Source: Dugong dugon (taxonomy: Eukaryota; Chordata; Mammalia; Sirenia; Dugongidae). From it: a DNA stretch of 64,000 nucleotides. The notes under the pieces are model-generated. The model made no database searches. It saw only the letters and a program-made list of their open reading frames with translations, and was not told the DNA's origin. The DNA lies in NCBI GenBank assembly GCA_030035585.1, contig CM057462.1, forward strand, positions 138,038,734 through 138,102,733. The letters are read 5' to 3'. Position 1 is the stretch's first letter. Each line of letters starts with the position of its first letter. Shown here piece after piece: positions 1 through 11,420 of this stretch. Made by a program: the position numbers and the translations under genes.

Positions 1-1273
1 AACAATAAGAATGTCATCAGAAAAAATAAATGCCCAGAAGGAAAAGACAGAATTAGAATCAGGGTTGCAAAAGGGCAGCAGCAGGTGATTTGGAGATGAA
101 TGCCCTTTATCTCACCTATGACCTTCACCTAGAGCCCGGTGAGCTCTGGGGCTGCCTCAGAAGCCAAAATGCAAAAAGCTTTGGACTTGGGCACGGTCTT
201 CCAAACTGCATTTCAGATGGCAACTTTGCATATTTAAAGTATGACTAGAAGATGCTTACTAAAGGCGGATAGAGTGTCTGTAGAAATGATCAGATTAGCT
301 GACAGTAAGCTCCTCTTACCTTGTGTCCTTAACTGGCTAATATGGCCACCACTTGCACCCAGGATTCAGACCTGGCTGTCACCCATAGCCACCATGATCA
401 ACTACCTCGCCCTAGTGATTGACAACATTTCTCTCATAGAGTCTGGAGAGACTCCTACCCCCACGGGTATCAGCACAATGCTACTGGGCTCCTTCCAAAA
501 AGGCTTTGGTCTTTTGGTTTTCTTAACATGGGATAAGTTTCTCCAGGGCTGGATCAGAGAAAACATGGCTTAAGATTGCTCCCTCAAATCCCCATCTCCA
601 TGAAAATCAGTCAAAGTCTCAGGAAACTCTCAGTGTCTCAATCCCATCATCCATCCTCAAAAGATTGAGTTCATGCCTCCTGTCATTCTCTTCTTCAGAT
701 TTGTGACATAGCTTTCATTCCTGGTTCCAATTATGCATCAAGTATCTCATTCTTCTTTACAAAAAGAGGGGGGTAAAAAAGTTACAATGTGTCCTCTTCA
801 CTGTTTCTTGCAAGAAGCCCTAATGTTTCCTGGTGACTCTGGTCATTCCTGAGGGGTCAGGTTGATTAATGTTTTCCTTGGGATTTTTCATCTCATATGA
901 AATAGGAGCTGTTACACTTACCCTTCTGGCCTTTTACCCTTTTATAAAAGAGATCTTTTCTAGTAACAGCAAAGAATATTTTTTTGAGTTCACAAAAATT
1001 GTTCTTGGCCATTGAGTTTAATGATTCAAGATGTCTCCGAGTTTCTTTAAATATCCTGTTATGGATTTATTATCTGTTACTTAATATTTACACTCTTCCT
1101 GAAACTCATTACTGTGTGGCTTCCATTATGTAATTATAAAACTCATCTCAACAATACACATGGAGGTGTGGTAGCCCGCCCTGGTTTTGACAGGTTAAGT
1201 TTATGTCTCTGAGTTACCAACCTGGGGCCATCTTTCTATTTTAGATTTTCTGATGGTAGAGTTTCCTATGTGT
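1..1273. other. No recognisable feature (unique or very old sequence)
   Basis: I see no repeat family, RNA gene or exon here. The longest open frame (241-573, + strand, 110 codons) has no domain signature and no splice or promoter context, so it is treated as chance. Confidence 0.6.
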
Positions 1274-1482
1274 AAAAAAACCCAAACCATACCAATTACC
1301 ATGGAGTCGATTCTGACTCTTAGTGACCTCACTCCATGTGTTTGAGAGTAGAACTGTGCCCCATAGAGTTTTCAATGGCTGTAATCTTACAGAAGTAGAT
1401 TGCCAGGACTTTCTTCTGTAGTGAAGCTGGTTGGATTGGAACCGTCAACCTTTTGGTTAGCAGCGGAGCCACCCAGGGAGTC
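1274..1482 (-). mobile_element. AfroSINE (tRNA-derived SINE with RTE-like tail)
   Basis: Read on the + strand it starts with an A-run, then the tail motif ACCATGGAGTCGATTCTGAC, and ends with the complement of the tRNA-like head (GCCACCCAGGGAGTC). The orientation is therefore minus. It belongs to the subtype whose head reads GACTCCCTGGGTGG. It is non-autonomous: a Pol III promoter of this type lies in the head, and retrotransposition is inferred to use RTE proteins because the tails match. Confidence 0.85.
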
Positions 1483-2167
1483 TGCTTACTGGTTCAGGAG
1501 TTAAACCCAAAGGTGATCTGAAAAAAATATGGCCCACCTCCCTAAAAATATAATTAAGATTTTTATTTTGGGAAGATTTTTCCTTGCACGGTGAGTTAGG
1601 GTATAAAACACTTTTCTTGTAAAATCAAAATTTGCAATTTGAAATTAAAATATGTGCGATAAAACAGTAAGGATGTAGGGTAACTTTGATGTGACTGACA
1701 GGTGGAAATAGACAGTGAAGCAAGGCAGACCCCCTCCTCCCCCACAAAAAAAGATACTAGAAAATGAGGATAGTGTTGAATAAACTCATCAAAAGGGAAA
1801 GGGAGAGAGAAGAGCAGGGAGAGAGGTCTGGTGGTCCCAAGATGGCAGGTCAAGATAACAGGGCTATGAAGAGTCAAGGACCAGGGCACACATTTGGGTT
1901 ATAGAAGAGAACGGAAGGGATGGCCAGTGCTCTAAAACTTGGGCTGGCTCCTACATCGTCCACAGGGCTGAATTCTGAGTTAAGCAGCCTCAAGACATCA
2001 TAAATATGTAATCTGAGGTTTGTGGTTCTAGATGTATGATTTAAAATAATCTCGAACACTTTGTCCTTGATAATGCTCTTCTCCTCTTATCCTTGTATTC
2101 CTGTGCCTCTTGGGCCCAGTGTACTATTGCTACCTTTTGCCACATTAAACCTGTGTTAGCCTCTGTT
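1483..2167. other. No recognisable feature
   Basis: AT-rich sequence with a purine-rich patch near 1790-1830. Open frames on the minus strand (1596-1889, 1874-2059) have no recognisable motif. No repeat family was identified. Confidence 0.55.
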
Positions 2168-3779
2168 TAACCAGTAAAACAGTTGCCTTTGAGTCCGTTT
2201 CAAAGTTTGGCAACCCCACGTGTGTCAGAGTAGAATTGTGCTCCATAGGGTTTTTAAAAAAAAAATTTTTTTTTAACATTTTATTGTGGTTTAGGTGATA
2301 GTTTACAGAGCAAATTAGTTTCCTTTTCAACAATTTATGCATAGTTTGTTTCATGACGTTGGTTGCTATCCCCTCTGTGTGTCAGCACTCTCCCCACTTC
2401 CTCTCTGGGGTCTCCATTTCCATTTTCCCAGCTTTCCTGCCCCTTCCTGCTTTCTGAACTTTGCTATTTGGCAAATATTGCCCCTTTGGTCTCATATGGT
2501 TGATTGTTCTGGGGAGCATGTTCCTCATGGGTGTTATTGTTCACTTTATAGGCTTGTCTATTGCTTGACTGAAAGATGATCTCCGGGAGTAGCTTGGGTT
2601 CTAAGTTAGAAGGATGCCTACGGGCCATAGTCTCAGGGGTTCCACCAGTCTCTATCAGACCAGTAAGTCTGGTCTTTGTTATGAATTTGAATTTTGTTCT
2701 GCATTGTTCTCCCATTCTGTCCAGGACCTTCTACTATGATCCCTGTCAGAGCGGTAGGTAGTGGTAGCTGGGCACCATCTAGTTCTTCTGATCTCAAGCT
2801 AGTAGAGGCTCTGGCTCATGTGGTCCATTAGTCCTTTGGACTAATTGTTTCCTCGAGTCTTTGTTTTTCTTCACTCTTCTTTGCTCCAGACAGGAAGAGA
2901 CCAATAGTTATATCTCTACTCACCAGGGTAGGATGTAGAGCATTGTTTTTATGGACTATGTTATGCTAATTGACCTAGATGTCCCTAGAGACTATGGTCC
3001 TAAACCCTGAAGCCCAGTGACTCAGTCCCTCAAGGTATTTGGTTTTGGCTAAGAAGTTTTCATAACTGCACCTGAGTGCTCTATTATATAGATGGATATA
3101 TTTGGAGCACATACAAATATGCATGTAATAATATCCCCTGCCAAACTCATATATGCTTGTGGGTGTACTCCTATATGCCATCTCACTTACACTTGTTCAG
3201 CTTACGTATTAACCTATGTAACCACTTGTAATTTATTGTTTGTTATTAATGTTTTTGCAGGCTTGTATATGCAATAGTATTTATCTTTGTTGCCTTTTAT
3301 TCTTGCATACCCCTCAGTGTCTTTCTTTGCTCTGGCCATGTTGGGATGACTTCCCCCATATTATGTATTATCTTTCCCTTCACCAAAGTTAATATGTGTC
3401 TACTATCCAGTCAGTGACGACTTTTCCCTCCCTGTCCCTCCCATCTCTGGTAACCATCAAAAAATGTTTCTTTCTGTGTGTAAACCTTTTCCTGAATTTT
3501 TATAATACTGGTCTTATACAGTACTGTCCTTTTGCGATTGACTTATTTCACTCAGCATAATGTCCTCCAGATTCATCCATGTTGTGAGATGTTTCACAGA
3601 TTCATCACTATTCTTTAACGTAGTGCAGTATTCCATTGTATCCATAGGGTATTATTTAATGGCTGATTTTCAGAAGTAGGTCACCAGGCCTTTCTTCCAA
3701 GGGCCTCTAGGTGGGTTCCAAACAACAAACTTTCAGTTAGCCGCCAAGTGGTTTAACCATTTGCACTGCCCAGGTACTC
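2168..3779 (-). mobile_element. AfroSINE split by an L1 insertion
   Basis: The SINE tail half is at 2168-2252 and the head half at 3642-3779. The break falls within the motif CTCCATAGGGTTTT and CCATAGGG occurs on both sides of the L1, as expected for a target-site duplication. The head half reads through GGTTTAACCATTTGCACTGCCCAGG. Both halves are minus strand and together make one near-complete SINE. Confidence 0.8.
2253..3641 (-). mobile_element. L1 3' end (ORF2 terminus and 3'UTR), 5'-truncated
   Basis: Read on the + strand it starts with a poly-A/T tract and then follows the same order as the 3'UTRs of the L1 copies at 43.2 and 59.5 kb: CAGAGCGGTAGGTAGTGGTA, GGGCACCATCTAG, AGTCCTTTGGACTAAT, a C-rich run near 3427-3446 (G-rich on the sense strand), then ACTTATTTCACTCAGCATAA. 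It is more diverged than those copies and has only a single 3' terminal unit, so it comes from an older L1 lineage. Confidence 0.85.
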
Positions 3780-4444
3780 GGGATAGGGGGAGGGAAGGAT
3801 GATGATAAACACCGTTAGGATGGAAATAAGCTTTCCCTTTTATGTAAATTTGACTTTTAAATTGGAGAGAAAATTGACAGCTATCTGAAGCAACTGTGCT
3901 AGGGAAAGACTGTGGGGCTGGCTTATTTTTGTGTTCTCTGAGCTCTATCCTCCAAGATAGGGTTGGCAATCCAAGAGTACCATGTTTGTTTGGATGGTGA
4001 AGCTTTGGGGACTTTCATCAAACAGACTGTTGCCAATTCTAAGGCAAAACTGCTGAGGGTGCAGAGTTCAGCTTTTAAAATAACATCTTTCTGGACAAGT
4101 ATCTTTTGACTGGGAGAAGGGTCTTGCATTTTGGAAGGAGGCAAAAGGTAATCATGGGATTTTGAACTTTAACTGAGAGGGCTGGTAGGTTCCAGGAAGC
4201 TGCTTTTTTTTTCTTTTTTTTCTTTTTTTTTAAGTTTCTTTCTTTCTTTGAGACGAGTGGACAGTTTGTATAATTTGGCCAAGTTAGCAGATTCTCTCTC
4301 AGTGATTAGCGTCACTTTTAGATAGCGTTTGGGCAAAACAGAGAGCTGATCAAAACTAATGATCACCGAGGGGCTCCATGACTCTCCCTTAATCCCTTAA
4401 TTTTGCGTAGAAGCTTTTCAATTAGGGTAACTGAAAAGCTCTTA
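3780..4444. other. No gene; contains a T-rich tract
   Basis: A T-rich pyrimidine tract occupies about 4202-4252. The rest is unassigned. Minus-strand frames at 3733-3969, 3923-4144 and 4169-4366 have no domain signature. Confidence 0.6.
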
Positions 4445-4595
4445 TTATCTGTGCAATCCTGGGCAACTAATTTACATTTCTGAGTCTCCATTTCCTTTTA
4501 GTAAATTGGGACTAATGGGGACTTGATGTGAGAAATAAGATCTGAATGTAAAAGCCCTAGCACACTGGAGGCACTCAGTAAACGCTAGTGTCCTC
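4445..4595 (+). mobile_element. MIR fragment
   Basis: The core pattern is visible in order: CAATCCTGGGCAACTAATTTAC, TTTCTGAGTCTCCATTTCC, AGCCCTAGCACACTGGAGGC, CACTCAGTAAACGC. This matches the MIR order of tRNA-related region, core and 3' tail, at old-repeat divergence. Confidence 0.7.
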
Positions 4596-4954
4596 TTCCC
4601 TCCGTGCCATTTGTTAACTCTTCCCATCCTTTCTCTTTGTGAAGATTTATAAATAACATGACACAGGAAAAGTTTATCTACTGATTTACTTACGATAAAA
4701 GAGGAAGACTTGTTTAACAAATAGTCATGGAGTGCTTTCTATGTGCAGCTGCATGCTAGGCACTACGGGAATAACAAGACTGTATACTACACGTTCCATA
4801 TCTGCAAGGAGTTTCCAGTGTAGTCGAGAGGATAAGGCAGGATATGGTGGTTGTTCTGTGAACAGGTAAATACTCAATACTTTAGCTGTGTGTAAATGTA
4901 AGGGCCGTTTCTGGTTGGAGTGAGCATAGTGTTGGAGATAGAATGGAACCAGCA
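4596..4954. other. Possible ancient repeat, unclassified
   Basis: The stretch 4720-4850 (GTGCTTTCTATGTGCAG followed by GCTAGGCACTACGGG) resembles an old mammalian repeat motif of the form 'tactatgtgccaggcac', but I cannot assign the family. No gene is seen. Confidence 0.3.
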
Positions 4955-5166
4955 TTTGCCAACAGTGTGATATGAGCTTGCATATGTTACCCTTTGTAAT
5001 CCTAACAACAATCCTGTGGGACTCATATTCTTAGGCCCCTTTTACAAGTTAGGAAACAGAGGCTCAGATAGGCTCAGGAACTTATCTGAGATCAAGCAGT
5101 TAGTAAATGGTGGTGTTGGGATTCTAAGCCAGTTTTATCTGACTTCTCTTTTCCTTGCGCCATCCT
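4955..5166 (-). mobile_element. MIR fragment
   Basis: Read on the + strand it shows the reverse-complement MIR signature: CCTAACAACAATCCTGTGGG, TTTACAAGTTAGGAAACAGAG, GCTCAGATAGGCTCAGG, then GTTGGGATTCTAAGCCAG. Diverged but collinear with the family. Confidence 0.75.
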
Positions 5167-7459
5167 GTCTCAAGTTATTAGGGATATATGATAATTCCAG
5201 ACAATACTACCAGTTTTCACAGATGGAGACGTAGAGGAGGAGGATCTTCCAGGTGATGTAAGAACATGAAGATAGTTTTGAAGCAGGACAATATATTCTC
5301 ACTTCTGGACATGTAATCTTACCACGGCACCGTTTCCATAATGCAGACCCACCAGACAACTGGATGTATGGTATCATGTGGACAATCTAGGAACAATCTA
5401 GAGCTTAAATAGGAAATGCCAGGGATTAATAACATAACAACAAAAAAAGGTGAGGACTTCTGCCTGGCACAGCCACCTGAGAGTCAAATCACAATTCTGG
5501 CTCTGCCACTGACTTACTGTGGTTCCAAGGCCCCAGGAACAGAAATTGACCTCATGTTTCTCACTTACTCTCCTCTTTGTAATTCTTTAGGCTCCAAGTG
5601 AAAGGTTGTTTTTTTGCCTGCTTTTTAAAGGAAGCTAGTTGAATGTTCTCCTTATTGTTGCTTTGTTCAGACTCCAGGGACAGAGAGTCTCTCTGGACAG
5701 TTTGGAGCCTCTCCAGGAATGCTAATCTTCTCTGAAGGGGGTTGCTCTGAAGAGAAGAAATGCTTGCTTTTCAAAAAGTACCTCCTTAGGGAGGTCACCA
5801 GCTGCCTCATTTTTGCACAGTCAGGGAAATTTCATCCTCAGACAAGGGATTTGAGAATAGTTGGCTGTGATTGCCTTTAAGTCTCCACAAGGACAAATGT
5901 GCAGGACATAGTCACCTCCATCACATAGGGGCCAAGGTCTCTTTGTTTATACCCCGCAGAGCTTTTCCTGCATTTCTATCTTATCTGTACCAATCTTATA
6001 CCCTGTTCTGAGTCTGGAAGGAACCACAGCCACTGGAAGTATATCTGGAACAATCTAGAGGGAATCAATGTATGGTGTGTTTTTTCTTTCACTCAATACT
6101 TTACCAGTTCATTCATTCATTCCTTGATTTATTCATCCACCCAAGGAGGCATTTTCTATTGTTGAGAAATATTTGTTATATAACATCATTGTTTTTCTAG
6201 CCACAAGCCACAGAGAGGATGCTGACTTCCTTTGTTTTGTTCCTCTAAAGGCATGTGGAAGCAAGTTTTCCAGAGAATTAAGTAATTTGATGAACAGTAT
6301 TCTTACTCCCCATCAGGTGGTTGGAACCAATTTTTGGCACTAAAGGTGACCCAGTTGTCCAACTCAGTTCTCCCCCAGGGTCTGTGGCAGCTCGAAGAAG
6401 AATTAAGTGGACTATCAGTAGGCTCAGGCTCAGGTGTGTCAGCTGGAATCTAAGTCTTTTCACCATCCAACTAGGAATGGAGTCTTCTCTCTGGCAAATA
6501 TACCCACCTGAGGGTTGTGGGTTGGTCCGGTTTTGAGAGGCTCTACAGATGCAAGTCACCTGGCATGTCTTTCTCCATCTTCACATCTCCATCAGTAAAA
6601 TGGTAGCATTGTGTAGTGTTTACCCCTAATCCTCCAGGAGGATGGTGATATAAAAACTGAAGAGAGAGTGGGTCAAGAACTTCATTATCGATGGTGTATC
6701 ATGTAGAAAGAGAGAACTTTGTTTATACCCTGAAGGGATGTAAGGGAGAGTTTATACTCATTCTTCAAATGTCAGCAGAATACTAGTGTGAAGCAGAAGT
6801 GACTCAGTGCAGTGAGCAGCCTCCAGGCAAATGTGTGAGATAGTTAAAGTTGTTATTTGATGTCTCCCCTGCTCCTTCTTTCTGCTTTTTCCCTCTCCCG
6901 CTGTTTGAGGGGATCCCCTCTTCTCTCACTATCATCTATTCATCTATCTCTCTTGCTCCTCTTCCTTATCAAATCTCCAGTATATAGAAATGATCTGAAG
7001 CTTATTTACTCTAGGGGGTAGAATTGACAAAATTTGATATTTCACTCATGGGACTTTGAATGTAATGAAAAACAAACAAACAAACAAAAACCAAAAAGCA
7101 GGAATGAAGGCTTAAGTGCAGACTTTCATACATCTGGGAGCTGGGTAGGGATGGTCCGTAAGGGGTAAGAGCTTACTGGAGTTCCCAGAATCATGTAGTG
7201 CAGGTGATCTAAACTCACACTTGTTGTTTGAGTTCTCACCAGCATCTGACATATGATGACTCCATTTTTATGAAACCCTCTTCTTTCGTAGATTTCCTGT
7301 CGCCAATACATTCTGGCTTCCCACTTTTCTCTGTCCAAAGTATTTCAGATATTTTGGGTCCTTCTCTAAACAACCTCTAAACATTTTTTTTTTCCTCAGA
7401 AATTAGTCTAAGATTCTCTCTCTCTCTCTTTTTTTTTTCTTTCTCTACATTCTCTCCCT
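5167..7459. other. Gene-free stretch with weak repeat traces
   Basis: A short MIR-like stretch is possible at 5470-5600 (AATTCTGGCTCTGCCACTGAC). A CAAA-type low-complexity run lies at 7070-7100 and a CT-rich tract at 7385-7445. Otherwise nothing is recognised. The overlapping frames at 6278-6559 (minus) and 6321-6536 (plus) have no motif. Confidence 0.5.
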
Positions 7460-8745
7460 AGGTTGCCTTGTCCATTCTCATGGCTTTAATAACCATTTTT
7501 ATACAGAAAACTTCTAAATTCTTAGAGCTCCAGACTCATTCAGGCATTGACTTCACATGCCCAACTTAAGACTGCTAAATCAAAACTCTTGTTTTTTTAT
7601 CTCTAAAACTTGTTTCACTTCTCTGTCAGTCTTCCTTGCCTCAATAAAAGGCACCACCATCAACCTGATTTATTACTTAGTCTAGAAATTAGGAGCCATC
7701 TTTGATTCTTCTCTTTTCCTCATCTTCTACATGCAGTGCATCATCATGTTCTGTCAATTCTATTGCCAAAATATATCTGCAATACACCAGCTTCTCTCCA
7801 TCTCCATTGCCACCATCTTAATTTATGCCACAGGTATCCCTTCTCTATGCCCTTGCAATAGGTCCCTAACTGATATCTCTACTCTTGCCCCCTTCCCCAT
7901 CCTATCAAATCCTTATTCCACATAAAAGCAAAAGTGTAGTGATTAATAGTGAATATTCAAGAATGACACTACCTAAGTTTGAATTCTGACTCTGCCACTT
8001 ACTAGCTATGTGAATTTAGGCAAGTTACTTCAGTTTTCTGTGCTGCAGATACTTCAGCTATAAAATGATGGTAATAATAGCACCTACATCATAGGGTTAT
8101 TATGATTAAATGAGGTTTTTTTTTTTTCCATTTGAATTGAGCGAAACAGTGCTAACATATAAAACTCTTATTAACATGTAAATAAAACCATGTTACTTCA
8201 TGTTCAAAATCCTTCAATGGCTTCTCAGTACTTGACATAAAATTCAAGCTCCAAACCAGGCCTTCTAGGTCCCATGTGACCTGGTTCCTGCCTTCCACCC
8301 TGACTTATCTCGGTCCACTCTGCTTCCTACCTCATTGTGCTCCAGAAACATAGGTCTTTTCTCAGTTTCTCAGATATGCCAAGGTCTTTGCTACATCAAG
8401 GCCTTTTCACTTGCTGGTCCCTCTGCCTAAAAGCTCCTCCCGTGCCTGGCTCCTCCTCATGCTTTGGCTTTGACCTAAATGGCACTTCTTAGCAACATTC
8501 TCTGGCCCCCCTTATTTAAGGCAGGTCCCCTTCTTATTCTCTACCACAGCCACCTTGTTTGTTTCCTTCATATCCCTTATCATAACATTTAGTAATTTTA
8601 TTTGTTGTTGTAACTGTTTTCTGCTATCTCTTCTAAAATGTAAACTCTGTGAAGACAGGGTCAGGACTATTGTGTTCATTGTTGGATCACTGGTGCCTAG
8701 TGCAATACAATGTCTGCACATAATAAATGGTCAATAAATATTTAC
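7460..8745 (+). mobile_element. L2 (LINE2) 3' region, interrupted by MIR
   Basis: The L2 order is visible: CATTCTCATGGCTTTAATAACC (7473-), TCAATTCTATTGCCAAAATATA (about 7755-), CTTCAATGGCTTCTCAG (8212-), AAGGCCTTTTCACTTGCTGG (8398-), and the terminal GTCAATAAATATTTACTGAACGA at about 8730. A MIR occupies 7925-8189 in the middle. No intact ORF2 remains. Confidence 0.8.
7925..8189 (+). mobile_element. MIR inserted in L2
   Basis: A near-complete MIR pattern is seen: GAATTCTGACTCTGCCACTT, ACTAGCTATGTGAATTTAGG, AAAATGATGGTAATAATAGC, CATAGGGTTATTATGATTAA. L2 sequence continues on both sides, so the MIR inserted after the L2. Confidence 0.85.
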
Positions 8746-9365
8746 TGAACGAGTGTACTGAACAACTGTTAGGCCAGCCTTGACCTTCAGTAGAAATGCA
8801 AGTGTAAGCCAGAACTCAGATTCTGCAGGATGTGTCAGATGATATACCAATAAATACTGGCCAACTAACCTGCTTTGTTGTTCAATAAACAATATAGTGG
8901 ACAGTTGTGAAGGAGGAATAGCACTGGACAGGGAGCCAGAAACCCTGGGTTCTTGTCCAGGATCTGATACTAACCAGTTCCATGACCTTGAACAGGCTCT
9001 ACACAGCTCATGAGTCAGAGCAAACTCAACAGCAACTAATAACAACAACATGGCTCCTTCCAGCATAGACATTTTGTCTTGAATGTTATGTTTTCTGCAC
9101 AGAGAAGATAAAATCTGTACATCATTTGGTTCTTGTGGAGGAGAAAGTTCTCTTGCTGAGTTTTAGGAAAATCAAAGTATAATCATCTGGTGCTTGGATA
9201 GATTCTAGCTGTGGTATTTTTATAGGTGGGAATTGACCCATTTGACAATTATTGATGACTCCTTGCATGCTTCCTGGAGTCATGTCCCTGTCACTTTATC
9301 TGAAAGCATTTGCCCTCTGTTTTCTTTTTTTCATAGTTCACAGCTCAAGTAATCTGTCACTCCTA
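8746..9365. other. Gene-free stretch with a MIR-like piece and a SINE/RTE tail
   Basis: 8910-8990 has a MIR-like core (CAGAAACCCTGGGTTCTTGT). 9010-9051 has the RTE/SINE tail pattern CATGAGTCAGAGCAAACTCA followed by a CAACAA-type run. The rest is unassigned. Confidence 0.45.
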
Positions 9366-9432
9366 ACATGCGCACACACGCACGCATGCACACACGCACG
9401 CATACATACACATACACATACACACACACCCT
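9366..9432. repeat. Impure (CA)n microsatellite
   Basis: CA/CG/CATA-type dinucleotide run (ACACACGCACGCATGCACAC and so on). It is interrupted, so probably less length-variable than the pure tract at 50.26 kb. Confidence 0.9.
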
Positions 9433-10184
9433 ACCCCTACACTCAAGTATGTATGCACTAACCCAAGCTTTTTGACTCTTGCCTTGTTGCCTAGAAAAAT
9501 CTCTCTCCATCAGATGAGAAAGAAGGATTGGGATATAACCCCATCAAGAAAGCAACGGCAGATCTTCTACATCTTCAGTCCCACTCATCTCTAAAACCTT
9601 TGAGAGTGCCCAGAGTTCTGCTTAGAATCTCTACCCAAGTCTCCATTCACCTCTTCCTCCCCTGTGTGTTTAATCATTTTTTCACAAGAACAATTAAAAA
9701 CATTTCTACTTAGTTAATAATTAATGTTAAATATTAATATTAAGATATCATTAATATTAATATTGAAAAGACGTCATTTTTCCTATATTTTCCAATATAA
9801 CTGCATAGTGTTTTGCAACATGTACTTTGTATAAATATAAGTAATGAAATCATACTCTGATTTGTCAAGCTCTTTTGTAGGATTTTTTGACTTTTCACAT
9901 TTTTATTTTAGTCATGCAGATAAAAACGTTTCTTTCAGCAAGTCAGTCCTACTCAGCACCACCTCCAATTCTCAGAAGACTTTCCCTCAGGCATCTGGGC
10001 CAAAGGGGGCATCTAATGTGTAGTGAGAATTGAAGATTCACAGAACTGCAGAGTTTGAAGAGAGTTAGATACTATTGAGTCCAAGTCCCTTCCTTTACAT
10101 ATTTATTTATTTAATAACCACTTACTGAGGGAATGATATGTTCCTAGAACTAAGGTAGATATCTAAGATATCATAGCAATTTTG
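9433..10184. other. No gene; AT-rich self-complementary patch
   Basis: 9708-9775 is rich in ATTAAT/TTAATATTAA motifs and could form short hairpins. Nothing else is recognised. Confidence 0.5.
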
Positions 10185-10342
10185 ATAGTAATAATGTCAT
10201 TTAATATTTACTGAGAGCTTTCTAGGTGTTATCTACTGTTCCAAGTGCTTTACATGTGACTCTTTCAATAACCACAATAACCCTGTGATGAATTGAATTG
10301 AGTCCCCAAAAATATGTGTAGATCCTAACCTTATACCTATGG

Positions 10343-10743
10343 ATAAGGGCCTTTGGTGGCACAGTGGTTAAGCACTCATCTGCTAACAGAAAGGTTGAAA
10401 GTTCGAACCCACCAGCTGCTCCTGGCAAGAAAGATGTGGCAGTCTGCTTTTGTAAAGATTTTCCATTACCGTCTAGCCAATTCTGACTCATAGTGACCCT
10501 ATAAGGACAGAGTAAAACTATCCCATAGGATACTTTATGGAAGTAGACTGCCATATCTTTCTCCAGAGAAGCTACTGATGGGATCAAACTGCTGATCTTT
10601 TGGTTAGCAGTCCAGCATTTAACAGCAACACCAGGGCTCCTTCGATAAAGATTACAGCTTTGGAAACCCTATGGGGGCAGTCCTACTCTGTCCTATACGG
10701 TCGCTATGAGTTAGAATCAACTCCATGGCAATGGGTTTGGTAT
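10343..10743 (+). mobile_element. AfroSINE split by a second SINE
   Basis: The head is at 10345-10460 (GGTGGCACAGTGGTTAAGCA, B-box region GTTCGAACCCACC) and the tail at 10643-10743 (TGGAAACCCTATGGG, CTATGAGTTAGAATCAACTC). Flanking copies of TATACCTATGGA (10332-) and TATACCTACAGA (10741-) look like its target-site duplication in the LTR. Confidence 0.85.
10461..10642 (-). mobile_element. AfroSINE inserted inside another SINE
   Basis: Antisense SINE from TTCCATTACCGTCTAGCC to the complemented head AACACCAGGGCTCC. It is flanked by TGTAAAGATT (10451-10460) and ATAAAGATT (10645-10653), the duplicated target within the outer SINE. Confidence 0.85.
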
Positions 10744-11145
10744 ACCTACAGATGCAATCCCATTTGGTAATAGTGATTTCTTTTGCTATGTTAATGAGAC
10801 CATAGTAGTGTAGGGTGTGTTTTAAGCAAATCACTTTTGAGATATAAAAGAGCAGGTTAGGCACAGGAGAAGGAAATGCAAATGGAGAAAGACTGATGCC
10901 ACACGGAGTCACCAAGAAACCAAAGAAGACAGGCTGAACAAGACAAAGAGCTCCCCCAGAGCCAACAGGGAGAAAGCCTTTCCCTAGAGCCAACGCCCTC
11001 AGTTTGGATTTCTAGCCTCCTAAACTGAGAGAAAAAAAATTCTGTTTGTTAAAGCCACCCACTTGTGGTATTTCTGTTATAGCAGCACTAACAAACTAAG
11101 ACAAGCCCTATTCAGTAGTACTGTTATTACTCCTATTTTATAGAT

Positions 11146-11338
11146 CAGAGGTTGGCAAACTACGGTCTGTAGCTTATTTCCATAGGGCCTGTGAGCTAAG
11201 AATGGTTTTTACATTTTTAAAAGCTTGTAATAAAAAAGAGAGAGGAAGAAGAAGAATATGCTAGAGAATATATTGGGCTGTGCAAAAGCTACATTTTTTC
11301 CTACCTGGTCCTTTAGAGCAAAAGTTAATTGACTCCTG
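11146..11338. mobile_element. Non-autonomous hAT-like DNA transposon
   Basis: The ends are imperfect inverted repeats: CAGAGGTTGGCAAACTACGG at the left and the complement of CAGGAGTCAATTAACTTTTG at the right. They are flanked by 8-bp repeats TTATAGAT (11138-11145) and TTATAGAC (11339-11346). An 8-bp duplication is the hAT hallmark. No transposase is present. Confidence 0.7.
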
Positions 11339-11420
11339 TTATAGACGATGCAACTAAGCCAAAAAGAGGTTTAGGTGGAGCCAGGATTTGAATTCTGTTA
11401 CTCTATCTCCAAAAGACAGA

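Larger units (their letters stand above)
10284..11104 (+). mobile_element. Solo LTR, MLT1-like (ERVL-MaLR), carrying nested SINEs
   Basis: The LTR starts TGTGATGAATTGAATTGAG and ends with AAAGCCACCCACTTGTGG, TTATAGCAGCACTAACAAAC. This is the MaLR layout seen in reverse at 36.9 and 42.7 kb. Flanking 5-mers are AACCC (10279-10283) and AGCCC (11105-11109), a 4/5 match expected for an old ERVL-type duplication. It holds two SINEs at 10343-10743. No retroviral coding region is attached. Confidence 0.75.
10185..11420 (-). mobile_element. MIR broken into three pieces by later insertions
   Basis: Pieces: 10185-10283 (TTTACTGAGAGCTTTCTAGG, CACAATAACC), 11105-11137 (CTGTTATTACTCCTATTTTA) and 11347-11420 (GATGCAACTAAGCC, AGCCAGGATTTGAATTCTG). 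Joined in order they follow the reverse-complement MIR layout. An LTR separates pieces 1 and 2, and a hAT-like element separates pieces 2 and 3. Confidence 0.7.

Noticed and set aside
241..573. 110-codon open frame
   Set aside because: No domain, no exon or promoter context; length is within chance for AT-balanced mammalian sequence.
10222..10587. 121-codon minus-strand frame
   Set aside because: Entirely within SINE and LTR sequence.
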